A stretch of 64,000 nt of DNA from Actinobacteria bacterium OV450. Lineage in GTDB: Bacteria; Actinomycetota; Actinomycetes; Streptomycetales; Streptomycetaceae. Each line of letters starts with the position of its first letter. The first letter of the stretch is position 1. The translations under genes and the position numbers were made by a program. Of this stretch, positions 41,776-51,065 are shown piece after piece. The stretch covers positions 1-64,000 of the forward strand of contig LJCW01000033.1 in NCBI GenBank assembly GCA_001298555.1, given 5' to 3'. Under the pieces are notes generated by a model. The model had not been told where the DNA came from. It did no database searches and was given only the letters and a program-made list of their open reading frames with translations.

Positions 41776-43653
41776 TCAGATCCAGTCGTCAAAGCTCTTG
41801 TTGGCCAGTCGGTTCAGGTTGGCAGCGGTCGCGGTCTTGGTCGCGGCCAGGCTCATCTCCGAGTCGAAGTGCACGAAGGCCCCGGTGTTGAGCGTCGCGC
41901 CGCCGGCGACCCGGCACCGCTGGGTGCAACCGCTCGCCGCCACGTTCAGCGTGGCCCCCTGCTCGACCGTGCAGTCCCGGACGGGCTGCCCGACGACCCG
42001 GGCCCCGGTCACGGTCAGCAGGGACTGACCGCGCACGCTCATCGAGAAGACGTCGGCCAGGCCCGCGCCGGCGGAGCCGGTGAGGCCGGTCAGGGTGACC
42101 GTGGATAGGCCCTCGACCCGGTTGTTGCGGATCTGCTTCGCCGTCGCGTCGCCGCCCGTGTAGGTGACCGTGCACCCGGGGCCTACGTGGTTGCCGGTGA
42201 AGGCGGAGGCGCCCGACAGCCCGGAGTTCGCGTTGTTGATCGTGACGATGCCGCCCAGGATCTCGCAGTTGTCGATCCACCCGCCGTCGGTCGTGCCGGT
42301 GATGGTCACGACGCCCTCACCGACGACGGAGCTGCCCCGCACGACGGAGCGGGAGACCAGGCTGGTGTTGCTGCCGGTCGTCGTGGAGAACGTGACCTGC
42401 GCCGGGCCCTCGATCCGCGACTGGTCGATGCGGTCGCCGATGGCCGCGACGACCGTCGCCGTGGTGCTCGACTCGGTCACCGTGGCGCCGCCGCCGACGT
42501 ACGAGCCGACGCCCATCGACAGAGACCGGACGTCGGTGACCACCATCGTGCCGTTGTCCAGCGTCCCGTTCTGAATGGTCAGGCTCCCCGTCGAGCCAGC
42601 CGCCAGGCGCAGCGTGCCGCCGCGGGTCTGGCACTGCGTAGCGATGATCTGCCCGCTCCCCTGATGGTCGAACAGAGTGCCGGTGAACACGCCGGTCACG
42701 ATGTCGCAGCGCCCGGAAACAGCCGTGCGGTCGATGCGGATGCCGTCGATGGTCGAGTTGGAGACGTTGACGCTGGCACCGGCCGGGCCGTCGATGGTCC
42801 ACAGGGCGCCGAACGAGATATCGCAGTTGCCGATCGTCAGGGTCGGGTCGCCCAGATGCGTGATGCTGCCGCCGCCGGCAACGCCGCGCAGCCGGGAGTT
42901 CGCCACGCTCAGGGTCGTCACGACGGTCCCGGCCTGCGTGCGCAGGGTAGAGCCGCGCAGGTCCGAGTCCGTGATGGTGATGTTCTTCACGCTGCCCGGG
43001 TCATTGACCAGGGTGGCCTGGTAGAGCCGGCTGCCTGACTGGACAGTGATGCCACCGGTCCCGCTGTTGGTCACGATCGAGCCGTGAAGCTGCGAGTTGC
43101 TGACCGTCATCGTCGGGCCGGTCGTGACGTTGCTCGCGTTCTCGATCCGGGCGTTGGTGATGAACCCCGAGGCCCAGCCGGTCATGTTGACCGTGGAGTT
43201 GGCGATCCGGCTCCCCGTGACCGAGCGGGCCGTGGCCGGGGCCGTGAGGGTCACGGAGTCGAACTCGTTCTCCGACCACGTCGCCGTGCCCCAGGGGAAC
43301 GTGCCGAGGATCGGGCTGGTGCCGGTGGTGTCCCGCACCACGTTGTTGAGGTTGTCCCTCAGCTCGATCATCTGGCCGACCGCGCCGCGGTCGATGTCGA
43401 AGAGACCGGCCCATGCCTCGTTGTCGTACGGGGTCCAAACTTTGGCTTCAAGGGCGAGGACGGAGGCGGTGACTGCGTGCAGCTCGACCGTGTTCGGCCC
43501 GGCCAGGGTCGCCCCCTGTACCCAGTCGGTGACGATGTAATGGCACTGGGGGTCGAGGCTCCCGGCGTCGCGGAGGGCGATCAGCGCGGCGACCGTCATC
43601 GGGCCGGGGCATCCGGCCTGTGCGGGCGGGGTGAATGATCCGCTCGTGGACAT
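41776..43653 (-). CDS. right-handed beta-helix fibre protein
   Basis: A 625-residue protein. Residues about 120-600 consist of about 20 imperfect strands with the pattern T-x-x-N/D-S/C-x-I/L-x-G (for example NITITDSDLRGSTLRTQ, SLTIQNGTLDNGTMVVTD, TVTYTGGDATAKQIRNNRVE), matching a pectate-lyase-like right-handed beta-helix, the usual fold of phage spikes and fibres. The N terminus (GSFTPPAQAGCPGPMTVAAL) resembles anchoring segments of the next genes. Start ATG at 43653 has AGGAGG 6 nt upstream. A surface-binding fibre, perhaps head-attached, is likely. Confidence 0.75.
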   Translation of the reverse strand: MSTSGSFTPPAQAGCPGPMTVAALIALRDAGSLDPQCHYIVTDWVQGATLAGPNTVELHAVTASVLALEAKVWTPYDNEAWAGLFDIDRGAVGQMIELRDNLNNVVRDTTGTSPILGTFPWGTATWSENEFDSVTLTAPATARSVTGSRIANSTVNMTGWASGFITNARIENASNVTTGPTMTVSNSQLHGSIVTNSGTGGITVQSGSRLYQATLVNDPGSVKNITITDSDLRGSTLRTQAGTVVTTLSVANSRLRGVAGGGSITHLGDPTLTIGNCDISFGALWTIDGPAGASVNVSNSTIDGIRIDRTAVSGRCDIVTGVFTGTLFDHQGSGQIIATQCQTRGGTLRLAAGSTGSLTIQNGTLDNGTMVVTDVRSLSMGVGSYVGGGATVTESSTTATVVAAIGDRIDQSRIEGPAQVTFSTTTGSNTSLVSRSVVRGSSVVGEGVVTITGTTDGGWIDNCEILGGIVTINNANSGLSGASAFTGNHVGPGCTVTYTGGDATAKQIRNNRVEGLSTVTLTGLTGSAGAGLADVFSMSVRGQSLLTVTGARVVGQPVRDCTVEQGATLNVAASGCTQRCRVAGGATLNTGAFVHFDSEMSLAATKTATAANLNRLANKSFDDWI

Positions 43654-43661
43654 GGCGCCTC

Positions 43662-44786
43662 CTAGGCGGCGGGGTTGAGGAACTCCAGGCGGATGCGAAC
43701 CGGAGTGGTGGCGCCGCTCTGATGGAAGAAGATCTGCGTACTGGACTGGGTCCGCACGTGCCCGAGTGCGGTGGTGGCGGGTCCGCTGATGTAGGTCAGC
43801 TTCACCGTCCAGCCGTTGGCGGTGACGTTGGACGTCACCGTGCCGCCGGGCAGGAGCGCCCCGGAGGTCGGCCACGTGACCGTGCCGAGCTGGGCGCTGC
43901 TCGCCGTCATGATCGCGTCGCCGCTGGAGTGCGGCGGGTTGCCGTACTCCAGCTCCACGACGTCGGCGCCGAGCCACTGCACGGTCGGGTTGCCCACCGT
44001 CGGGTCGTAGCAGCCTCCGCCCACGGCGGTGAGGCCGGTCGTCACGCTGGGGGGCGGCACGAGGTTGCAGAGGTTCTCCCCGAGCAGGTCGATCCCGTCG
44101 TTGAAGAACTGGCCGGTGAGGAGGAAGTCGTCCAGGACGTTCGTCGGCGTGCCGTCGCCGTCGCACGGGCCGATGTCGGACAGGTGGACCAGGTTCCCCA
44201 CCTCGTCGTACCACTCCAGCGCCCCGCTGCCTCGCCGTCGGCAGGGGAAGACGGGCCCGCGGGTGAAGGCCTCGACCTGGCGCAGCAGCGGCGAGCCTGC
44301 GCCCATCACCGCGACGTTCTGTTTGTGGAAGCCGTTGAAGCGGACCCGGGCCACTCCGGACACCGGGGCGAAGTCCAGCGTGCGGGGCGGGGTGTTGTCG
44401 CCGATGGGGGCGGTGAGGTTCCACGGCGTCGTGAACAGGGGCGACAGCCCGGCGTCGAGGAGCGTGACGGTGATCAGGCCGAAGCCGTCCTGATCGGTCA
44501 GTACGCCCCCGCCGCCGTTGTGCCAGCGGAGTCGCACCAGGTTGTTGACCGGCGCGGCGAAGACGTAGTCGAAGGCCGTGGTCGGGTTGGCGATGAGCTG
44601 CGCCTCGGTGACGGGCGGGGCGAAGCCGGACAGGTCGGCGCCCTCCGTCCCGTCGATCGTGGAGGCCAGGTTCGTGATGGGCAGGCCGGCCGGGTTCGCC
44701 GAGACGAGCACGTTGGCGAACAGCACCTCCCCGGCCGCGCACCGTTCCGGGGCGCCGGCCGGGCAGCAGTCACAGGGCACGGGCAT
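43662..44786 (-). CDS. virion surface protein, CDCC family (copy 1, long)
   Basis: A 374-residue protein beginning MPVPCDCCPAGAPERCAAG. The N-terminal about 150 residues form a beta domain (VLVSANPAGLPITNLASTID...). The C-terminal about 200 residues are a diverged copy of the next gene's product: FPCRRRGSGALEWYDEVGNL versus FPCRRRSGALEWYDVAGNL, then GENLCNLVPPPSVTTGL, VELEYGNPPHSS, and VRIRLEFLNPA at the end. The two genes therefore share a duplicated domain. ATG at 44786 has GAGGAGGCG upstream. A head fibre or decoration role is inferred from position. Confidence 0.65.
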   Translation of the reverse strand: MPVPCDCCPAGAPERCAAGEVLFANVLVSANPAGLPITNLASTIDGTEGADLSGFAPPVTEAQLIANPTTAFDYVFAAPVNNLVRLRWHNGGGGVLTDQDGFGLITVTLLDAGLSPLFTTPWNLTAPIGDNTPPRTLDFAPVSGVARVRFNGFHKQNVAVMGAGSPLLRQVEAFTRGPVFPCRRRGSGALEWYDEVGNLVHLSDIGPCDGDGTPTNVLDDFLLTGQFFNDGIDLLGENLCNLVPPPSVTTGLTAVGGGCYDPTVGNPTVQWLGADVVELEYGNPPHSSGDAIMTASSAQLGTVTWPTSGALLPGGTVTSNVTANGWTVKLTYISGPATTALGHVRTQSSTQIFFHQSGATTPVRIRLEFLNPAA

Positions 44787-44798
44787 GGCGGCGCCTCC

Positions 44799-45476
44799 TC
44801 ACGGGGCCGGCTGGAGGAGATCGAGCCTCCAGCGGATCGGCGGGGTGACGTTGTCCGTGGAGGCGAAGTGCAGGGCGAGCGTGACCCCGCCGGTCATCCG
44901 GATTGTCTGGATGGAGGAGGGCGGGCCCGACAGGTAGGTGATCACGGCCCGCTTGTTGGTGTTGAACAGGTTCGACACCCGGGCTTCCCCGGGCGCCATG
45001 CCGGTGTTGTTGGTCGGCCACGTGATCCCCGCAGGCGCCAGGGTCGGCGAGGAGTAGCTGATGAACACGCCGCCGCTGGTCCTGGGAGGGTTGCCGTACT
45101 CCATGGTGACCGTGGACGTCGGGCCCCAGTCCATCGTCGGGCTGCCCGTAGTCGGGTCGAAGCACTGCGGGCCGCTCGGGGACGGCCCCCACCCGGCCGT
45201 TGCCGCCGGCGCCGGGCTGACGTTGCAGATGTTCTCCCCCGAGCTGTCCGGACCGTCCCCGAAGGCGCCCCCGTTCATGTGGAGGTCCCCGAGAACGAAC
45301 GGGACGAACTGGGTCGCGCAGTCCACGACGTTCGCGGTGGGCACGAGGTTCCCGGCCACGTCGTACCACTCCAGCGCCCCACTACGGCGGCGGCACGGGA
45401 AGACCGGGGCGAGCCCGGTCCCGGTCAGGACGCACCGGCCCTCACCGACAGGGCAGCAGTCACACGGCGTGCTCAC
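44799..45476 (-). CDS. virion surface protein, CDCC family (copy 2, short)
   Basis: A 225-residue protein beginning MSTPCDCCPVGEGRCVLTG, with SGALEWYDVAGNLVPTANVV, then SSGENICNVSPAPAATAG, VTMEYGNPPRTSGGVFISYS and IRWRLDLLQPAP. It matches the C-terminal domain of the 43662-44786 product end to end, including four conserved N-terminal Cys. It is essentially that domain alone. GTG at 45476 is chosen as the only plausible start. Located between the giant repeat protein and the longer paralogue. Confidence 0.65.
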   Translation of the reverse strand: MSTPCDCCPVGEGRCVLTGTGLAPVFPCRRRSGALEWYDVAGNLVPTANVVDCATQFVPFVLGDLHMNGGAFGDGPDSSGENICNVSPAPAATAGWGPSPSGPQCFDPTTGSPTMDWGPTSTVTMEYGNPPRTSGGVFISYSSPTLAPAGITWPTNNTGMAPGEARVSNLFNTNKRAVITYLSGPPSSIQTIRMTGGVTLALHFASTDNVTPPIRWRLDLLQPAP

Positions 45477-45505
45477 ATCGTCACCGCCTGCGATACGATG
45501 TTTGC

Positions 45506-45982
45506 GTGAGAGTCCTCAAATGCATCATTGAAGGATGCGTCCCGCGCGCCCGCGGAAACGGCGACTACTGCGCCATGCATTGGGAGCGCATCAAGCGCAA
45601 CGGCGACCCGGGGCCACCGGGTCGAACGACCGCACCAAACGGAACGTCCCGAGCCCTGGCGGAACTCGGCGCGCAAGGTGGCACCGAATGCATCCTTACG
45701 CCCACGCGTCGACAAAAGATGCTCGATGGGTCGGCGCGCGGAGACACCCAGAGGTCCATTTCCCGGGTGGCCTGGCGAATCCGGAATGGAGATCCGGGGA
45801 ACTTGAAAGTTCTTCACATCTGCCAGGACGACAGGTGCGTAAATGTCGACCACATGTACCTGGGCACCACCTCCGATAACTCCGCAGACGCCAAGGCTGT
45901 GTACGAAGTCGGGCTTGCGGTGGTGCAAGCCCGATTCCGTGCAGGAGGGCCCGGGATCTGTAGAGGCGAGGATCACCGCTGA
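45506..45982 (+). CDS. HNH homing endonuclease on the opposite strand
   Basis: A 158-residue protein reading against the late operon. It has an N-terminal zinc-binding segment (CIIEGCVPRARGNGDYCAMH), and the HNH core VLHICQDDRCVNVDHMYLGT with the catalytic His and the downstream Asn, followed by NSADA. Only a TACGAT -10-like hexamer about 6 nt before the GTG is seen, so its mRNA is probably leaderless. Its stop overlaps the giant repeat gene's stop by 10 nt, convergent. Insertion between two virion genes fits a homing gene. Confidence 0.85.
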   Translation: MRVLKCIIEGCVPRARGNGDYCAMHWERIKRNGDPGPPGRTTAPNGTSRALAELGAQGGTECILTPTRRQKMLDGSARGDTQRSISRVAWRIRNGDPGNLKVLHICQDDRCVNVDHMYLGTTSDNSADAKAVYEVGLAVVQARFRAGGPGICRGEDHR

Positions 45983-48900
45983 GTCCAGTTCGCGACCACG
46001 GTCGCCCCGGCCTGAGGGGTGACCGAGACCGGCCCGGTCAACTGGTTGTTGTCTTCGGCGTTCCAGGTGAGCGTCAGCCCGGCCGGGAGGCCCGTCAGGG
46101 CCGTGCCGTTGGCGTCGACTAGGTCCCACAGCCCGGACGTCCCGGTGACCGTGAGGCTGGTCAGCGTCCCGGCGACGTCGCCTCCCGGCGTCCACGGCGT
46201 GGCGTTGGTCAGGACACGACCCTGGGCGGTCAGCGTCACCGGGGTGTCGTCGTCCACGCACGGGACGATGCTCGCCGCGAGGATCGTGGCGCCCGAGACG
46301 GAGTCGATCAGGCTAATCGTCCCGTTGGTTGCCCGGATCGCCGTGTAGAACCCGGACCCGGTATTCGTGCACCCGTTGCCGATGACGGTTCCACAGCAGT
46401 CCGAGCACAGCCCGACGGCGCCGACCGGGGCGAAGGCAGCACCGGCGAGGGTGGTGTTCGTGGTGGAGATCAGTGCGCCGGTGGTCGAGTTGAACCTGAA
46501 GAGCCTAATGAAGGCGGTACCTGCGCTATCGCAGAGGATTTCCTCCACGAAATCCGTGTCCGACTGGACCGTCTGGGCGCAGACGCCCACGGCCCCGGTC
46601 GGCACGAACGCGGCCCCGGCGAGGGTGGTGTCCGTGAAGCCGGTGACCGCGCCGGCTGCGTTGTACGTGTACGTGCGGATGAACCGGTTCGGGTTGGCGG
46701 CCGAGTCGCAGAGGATGACGGATTCGCTGTCCCGGCCGGAGCACAGGCCTACGGTGCCGGTCGGCACGTAGGCGGCGGTGCCGGCGAGGTTGGTGTCCCG
46801 GACCGTGACGACGGTCCCGGTTGCGTCGTGGACCGTGGACCGACGGAAGGCGGTCGCGACGCCGGCGTTGACGTCGCACAGGATCTGCGTCTCGGTGTCC
46901 GCGGTCACCTGGGCGTCGGCGACGGCCTGGCCGATGTCGTCGGCGGTCACGCAGGGGCAGGGGCTGCCGCTGCTGCCCGACGACGTGCAGGCGCCGACCT
47001 CGCCGGTCACGACGTACGGCGCGCCTTCGGGGGTGGTGTCGACGGTGGCGAGGGTCTCGCCGGTCTCGCAGTCGGTGACGACGGTCCGGAAGAACTGGAT
47101 CTCGCAGCCGTCCACGTTGTACGCGTAGGCGGCGGTGAAGTTCCTCGCCTGCCACTGCTTGCCGTCTGGCGGGGCGCACGTCCCGGTCTGGAAGGTCTCG
47201 ACGTCGAGCCAGACGGCGACGTTGCCGGTGTCCAGCTCGGTCGCGGCGATGTCGGCCTCGATGGTCAGGACGTCGGTCTGTCCGACGGGCGTCCCGAACA
47301 GCGTGCTGCCCGCGTTCAGTACGGCGCCGTCGGAGACGCGGAACAGCCGGAATCGGCCCGCACCGGAGCAGCCGGCGCCGGGTCCGAGGTTCTGGGTCTC
47401 GACGCTGAGGGAGACGTGGACGGTGCCGTCCGTGCAGGCGGGTGCTGGGGCCTGGAGGGTGGCCGCGACATAGCGGTGTACCTGGGTGATGCCGGGGCCT
47501 GTGGAGACGTCCGGCCCGAAGTTGATGACGCCGCCGGTCCAGAGCGCGCCGCCGCCTCCGGGCCGCTGGACGAAGTCGGCGGTCGGGATGTCCGGGATGA
47601 ACTGCTGGTTCGTGTTGGTGACCGTCGGGGCGCCGTCGGGGTCGTCGGTCGGGATGTCGCAGACGAGGAGCGTCGTCGTGTTCGTGCAGTCCGTCGGCGA
47701 GCAGGTGCCGACCGTCCCTGTCGGGACGTAGGGGGCCCCGGCCAGGGTGTAGTTCGAGACGCTGGTGATCGTGTTGTTCTGGTCGCGGCGGTAGTCCCGT
47801 ACGAACGGGATGCTGCTGCCGTCGGGCTGGATGTCGCAGAGGATCGCGAGGTCCGCGTCAGGCTGCTCGACGTCGGCCGGGCAGGTGGTGACTGTGCCGA
47901 CGGGGACGTAGGTCGCGCCGGTGGTCGCGTTGACCAGGCGCACGGAGTCGATCGTGCCGTCGGCTGCGTAGTGGTACTCGATCAGGACCAGGCCCTGAAC
48001 GTCGCCGTTGCCGTCGACGTCACAGAAGATCCCGGAGACCTGCACCGACTGGGAGGAGGAGCAGGACATGGTGCCGGCTGGTGGCGGCCCGGCGGTGAAC
48101 GCACCCGTGAGGAGGTTGATCCAGCCGTCTTGGATGAGCGTGCCGGTGTCGCAGTCCCGGCGGGTGACGACGCCGATCGGCGTGCCATCGGCGAGGCACA
48201 GGCCCGTCGTGGTGACCGGGTCGCACGCGGCGTCGCAGATCCTGACCGTGCCCGTCGGGGCGTAGGGGGTCGTCCCGTCGAGGAGGGTGTCCGTGGTGAT
48301 GACGGACACGCCGCCGACGCTGACGAAGGTCCTCAGGAACGGCCCGTTGTCGTCGCACACGATCTCGTGCTCGCGGGTGACCTGCGAGCAGACCGTGACC
48401 AGGCCGGTCGGGTTGTACGGGTTGCCGTCGGCGTCCTGGTTCTCGGCGCTGATTACCTCGCCGGTCTGGTCGTAGGTGAGGCGGCGGACGAACGGGATGC
48501 TCGCGCCGGTGGGCTGGACGTCGCACAGCTCGACGAGCTCGGTGTCCCCGCCGCAGTTCCGCACCGTGCCGACGGGGGCGTACGCCGCGCCTGCCAGCGT
48601 GAAGTTGCCGAAGGCCTTGACCTGGGGCTGCCCGACGTCGCTGACGGCCTGGACGAATTTCCGGAGGAAGGGGCCGTTGTCGTCGCACAGGATCGCGTCG
48701 TTCATGAACGCGGTGTCGGTGCACGAGCCGATGTCGTAGCTGGACGGCGTGGGCACCGGGCCGCCGTCGGGCCCGATGAAGGTGTCCGCGAGGACGCCGC
48801 CGGAGGCGTCGGTGATGACGACGCGCTGGAGGTTGGTGCGGACGCCGCCGACGGTCGCGCATACCGGGTACGTGTAGGCGAGGTTCGCGGCTACCGACCC

Positions 48901-51063
48901 GCCGTCGCCGCTGGACGCCGCGGCCGGGCACGGGCCGGGCACGGGGGCCGGGGCCTGGCCCCAGAACGCGGCGTTGGACAGGATGGCGCCGGTCTCGGCG
49001 TTCTGCCACGACTCGATCGCGCCGGCCTCGCAGATCGGCGACCACAGCTCATCCGTGCAGAGGGTGGTGGTCTCATCCACGGTGACGACGCAGGTGTCAT
49101 CGTCCGTGGTCGCGGTGGCGCGCAGGTCGGGGCGGTCGATGTACGCCCTCATGTCGGTGAACAGGCCACCGCGGTTCGCCCCGAACGGGTTCGTCGTGGA
49201 CAGCGCCAGGGTGTAGGTAGAGCCGCCGTTGAGCGGGATCGTCTGGGAGAACTGGGTCCAGGCGTTCGGGCCGCCGTTGCTGGTGACTGACGGCGGGTTG
49301 GTGACGTCGTCGATCAGGTCGCCGTTCTGGGCGTCGTCCGTGTCGCCGTTGTCCAGCGTGATCCGGTGCGTCTCGCCGGGGTCACGCGAGCCGTGCACCA
49401 CCCGGATGATGAAGTTCGCGGACGCGGGCGCCACGAACGTCTGCCAGATCGTCGACAGGCCGCCAGGGGGCGCGCCGTCTGACGTCATCTCCTGGACCGG
49501 GGTACCGCGCGGGGTCGGCGTGACGTTCTGCCCGTTGACCTGGTCGGCGCCCCAGATTTCGAAGGTGCGACCGATGTCGTTGGTCTCCCAGCCGCGGTTC
49601 GCGACGTTCGTGCAGTTCGCCCGGTTGGCCGGTTGGTTGATCGGGTACGTGTTGTTGTCCTGCCGGCCCAGCAGGTGGAAGCCGTAGTTGCCCTGGGACA
49701 CCGGCGGGTTCAGCGGCGGGGTCTCGTTGTACGCGGGGTTGGTGACGAGGTCCTGGCCGCCGTTGTAGACCAGCTCGATCAGGTCCGGCGGGCTCTGGTC
49801 CAGGCGCAGGCACTCGATGTGGATCTGCATCGGTGCGGCGGTGCCGCAGATCACCTGACCGGCGTTCGGGTTCGTGACGGTGACCGTCGCCGCTGACGGG
49901 ACACGGGCATCGATGAAGCTCGTGAGGTCCTGGCGGAACTGCTCGCCGTCGGGGTCGGCGACGTCCCAGACGATGTTCGCCGCGCTCGTGACCTGGTCGA
50001 CCTGGAGCGACTGGACCGCGAATCCCGGGTTGATCGGGAGGGTGATGTCGTACTGGCGGCCGGGGTGGTCGACCGGGCCTGTGGCCGTGGTGGTGCGGTG
50101 GAACGCGACAGGCTCCAGACAGCCCGTCTCGCCGGGGCACGGCATGAGGGTGCCCTGCGCTACGTAGGGGGTGCCCGTCGCCGGGTCCACGAAGGTAGGC
50201 GGACCCGTCGGGGCGCCGGCCGCGTCGTACTCCCACACGGCCATCGCGGTACCGGCGATCGTCCCGTCAGGAAGCGTGTCGCACAGAAGGATCTGCTCGA
50301 CGTCGACCGCGTCCGCCCCGGCGCCGCCCGAGTCACACGGCTGCGGGTTGAAAGGCGGCGTGGTCACGGGTGCCTCCTGGGTGGTGAACGAGCACTCCGG
50401 GGTGACGAGGTACTCGCCGGCGGTCTGTGCCTGCTCGGTGAGCCGGGCTCGGTAGTAGTACGTCGTCCCGGCGGTCAGCCCGGTGAAGCTGTGGTCGGGC
50501 GCGAAGGAGACGACCGGCTCCGAGGGTGCAGCGGTGTACGGGCCGCCCGGGGCTGTGGCGATCTCCCAGACGATGGAGTCCTGGTTGCAGGGGGCGGTGA
50601 TGTTCGTGCGGCCGGAGATGGCGCCGAGCGTGACGTCGGCGGTGGTCTGCGTCGTCGTCGGCCCCAGGCACGTGAAGACGGGGTACGCCTGGGTGTGCGT
50701 CGGCCCGCACACGAAGCGGTCGACCTCACCGCCGCCTGGGCCGTGGAGGATGATCTCCAGCCAGTAGTCCGTGTTCGCGAGGAGCTCGGTCGGGCCGCCG
50801 ACGCCGAACACGGTCGAGTTGACGCCGCCCGGGGCGAGCCGGTTGTCCGGGTCCGGGGAGCACTCGTTGCCGGGAGAGGTGAGGACGGCCGGGGTGAACG
50901 GGCCGAGGGCGGCCGTGCCGATGTTGATCTCGAACTCGTAGTTCCCGGCCTGTCCGGGTAGCCACGGCGCCGAGTTGATGTCGTGCGTGATCGTCTGGCG
51001 CCACCAGTTCCGGTCGATGGCCGCGGTGGCGCCGCAGTCGAAGAACCCGTTCGGGGAGGCCAT
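45973..51063 (-). CDS. giant modular Cys-repeat virion protein
   Basis: A 1696-residue protein, translated from ATG at 51063 just after the zinc-finger gene (a longer start is rejected). An N-terminal portion of about 800 residues is a mosaic of beta-domains, including a fibronectin-like segment (VTLGAISGRTNITAPC). After that come about ten modules of about 50 residues with a shared pattern: ILCD...G...FLR...G...TLAGAxYxPTGTVxxC (for example ILCDSAANPNRFIRTYTYN, TLAGAAFVPTGAVGVC). The Cys pairs would be disulfide-forming outside cells or metal-binding. The likely role is a capsid- or tail-attached fibre or decoration. Confidence 0.75.
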   Translation of the reverse strand: MASPNGFFDCGATAAIDRNWWRQTITHDINSAPWLPGQAGNYEFEINIGTAALGPFTPAVLTSPGNECSPDPDNRLAPGGVNSTVFGVGGPTELLANTDYWLEIILHGPGGGEVDRFVCGPTHTQAYPVFTCLGPTTTQTTADVTLGAISGRTNITAPCNQDSIVWEIATAPGGPYTAAPSEPVVSFAPDHSFTGLTAGTTYYYRARLTEQAQTAGEYLVTPECSFTTQEAPVTTPPFNPQPCDSGGAGADAVDVEQILLCDTLPDGTIAGTAMAVWEYDAAGAPTGPPTFVDPATGTPYVAQGTLMPCPGETGCLEPVAFHRTTTATGPVDHPGRQYDITLPINPGFAVQSLQVDQVTSAANIVWDVADPDGEQFRQDLTSFIDARVPSAATVTVTNPNAGQVICGTAAPMQIHIECLRLDQSPPDLIELVYNGGQDLVTNPAYNETPPLNPPVSQGNYGFHLLGRQDNNTYPINQPANRANCTNVANRGWETNDIGRTFEIWGADQVNGQNVTPTPRGTPVQEMTSDGAPPGGLSTIWQTFVAPASANFIIRVVHGSRDPGETHRITLDNGDTDDAQNGDLIDDVTNPPSVTSNGGPNAWTQFSQTIPLNGGSTYTLALSTTNPFGANRGGLFTDMRAYIDRPDLRATATTDDDTCVVTVDETTTLCTDELWSPICEAGAIESWQNAETGAILSNAAFWGQAPAPVPGPCPAAASSGDGGSVAANLAYTYPVCATVGGVRTNLQRVVITDASGGVLADTFIGPDGGPVPTPSSYDIGSCTDTAFMNDAILCDDNGPFLRKFVQAVSDVGQPQVKAFGNFTLAGAAYAPVGTVRNCGGDTELVELCDVQPTGASIPFVRRLTYDQTGEVISAENQDADGNPYNPTGLVTVCSQVTREHEIVCDDNGPFLRTFVSVGGVSVITTDTLLDGTTPYAPTGTVRICDAACDPVTTTGLCLADGTPIGVVTRRDCDTGTLIQDGWINLLTGAFTAGPPPAGTMSCSSSQSVQVSGIFCDVDGNGDVQGLVLIEYHYAADGTIDSVRLVNATTGATYVPVGTVTTCPADVEQPDADLAILCDIQPDGSSIPFVRDYRRDQNNTITSVSNYTLAGAPYVPTGTVGTCSPTDCTNTTTLLVCDIPTDDPDGAPTVTNTNQQFIPDIPTADFVQRPGGGGALWTGGVINFGPDVSTGPGITQVHRYVAATLQAPAPACTDGTVHVSLSVETQNLGPGAGCSGAGRFRLFRVSDGAVLNAGSTLFGTPVGQTDVLTIEADIAATELDTGNVAVWLDVETFQTGTCAPPDGKQWQARNFTAAYAYNVDGCEIQFFRTVVTDCETGETLATVDTTPEGAPYVVTGEVGACTSSGSSGSPCPCVTADDIGQAVADAQVTADTETQILCDVNAGVATAFRRSTVHDATGTVVTVRDTNLAGTAAYVPTGTVGLCSGRDSESVILCDSAANPNRFIRTYTYNAAGAVTGFTDTTLAGAAFVPTGAVGVCAQTVQSDTDFVEEILCDSAGTAFIRLFRFNSTTGALISTTNTTLAGAAFAPVGAVGLCSDCCGTVIGNGCTNTGSGFYTAIRATNGTISLIDSVSGATILAASIVPCVDDDTPVTLTAQGRVLTNATPWTPGGDVAGTLTSLTVTGTSGLWDLVDANGTALTGLPAGLTLTWNAEDNNQLTGPVSVTPQAGATVVANWTQR

Positions 51064-51065
51064 GA

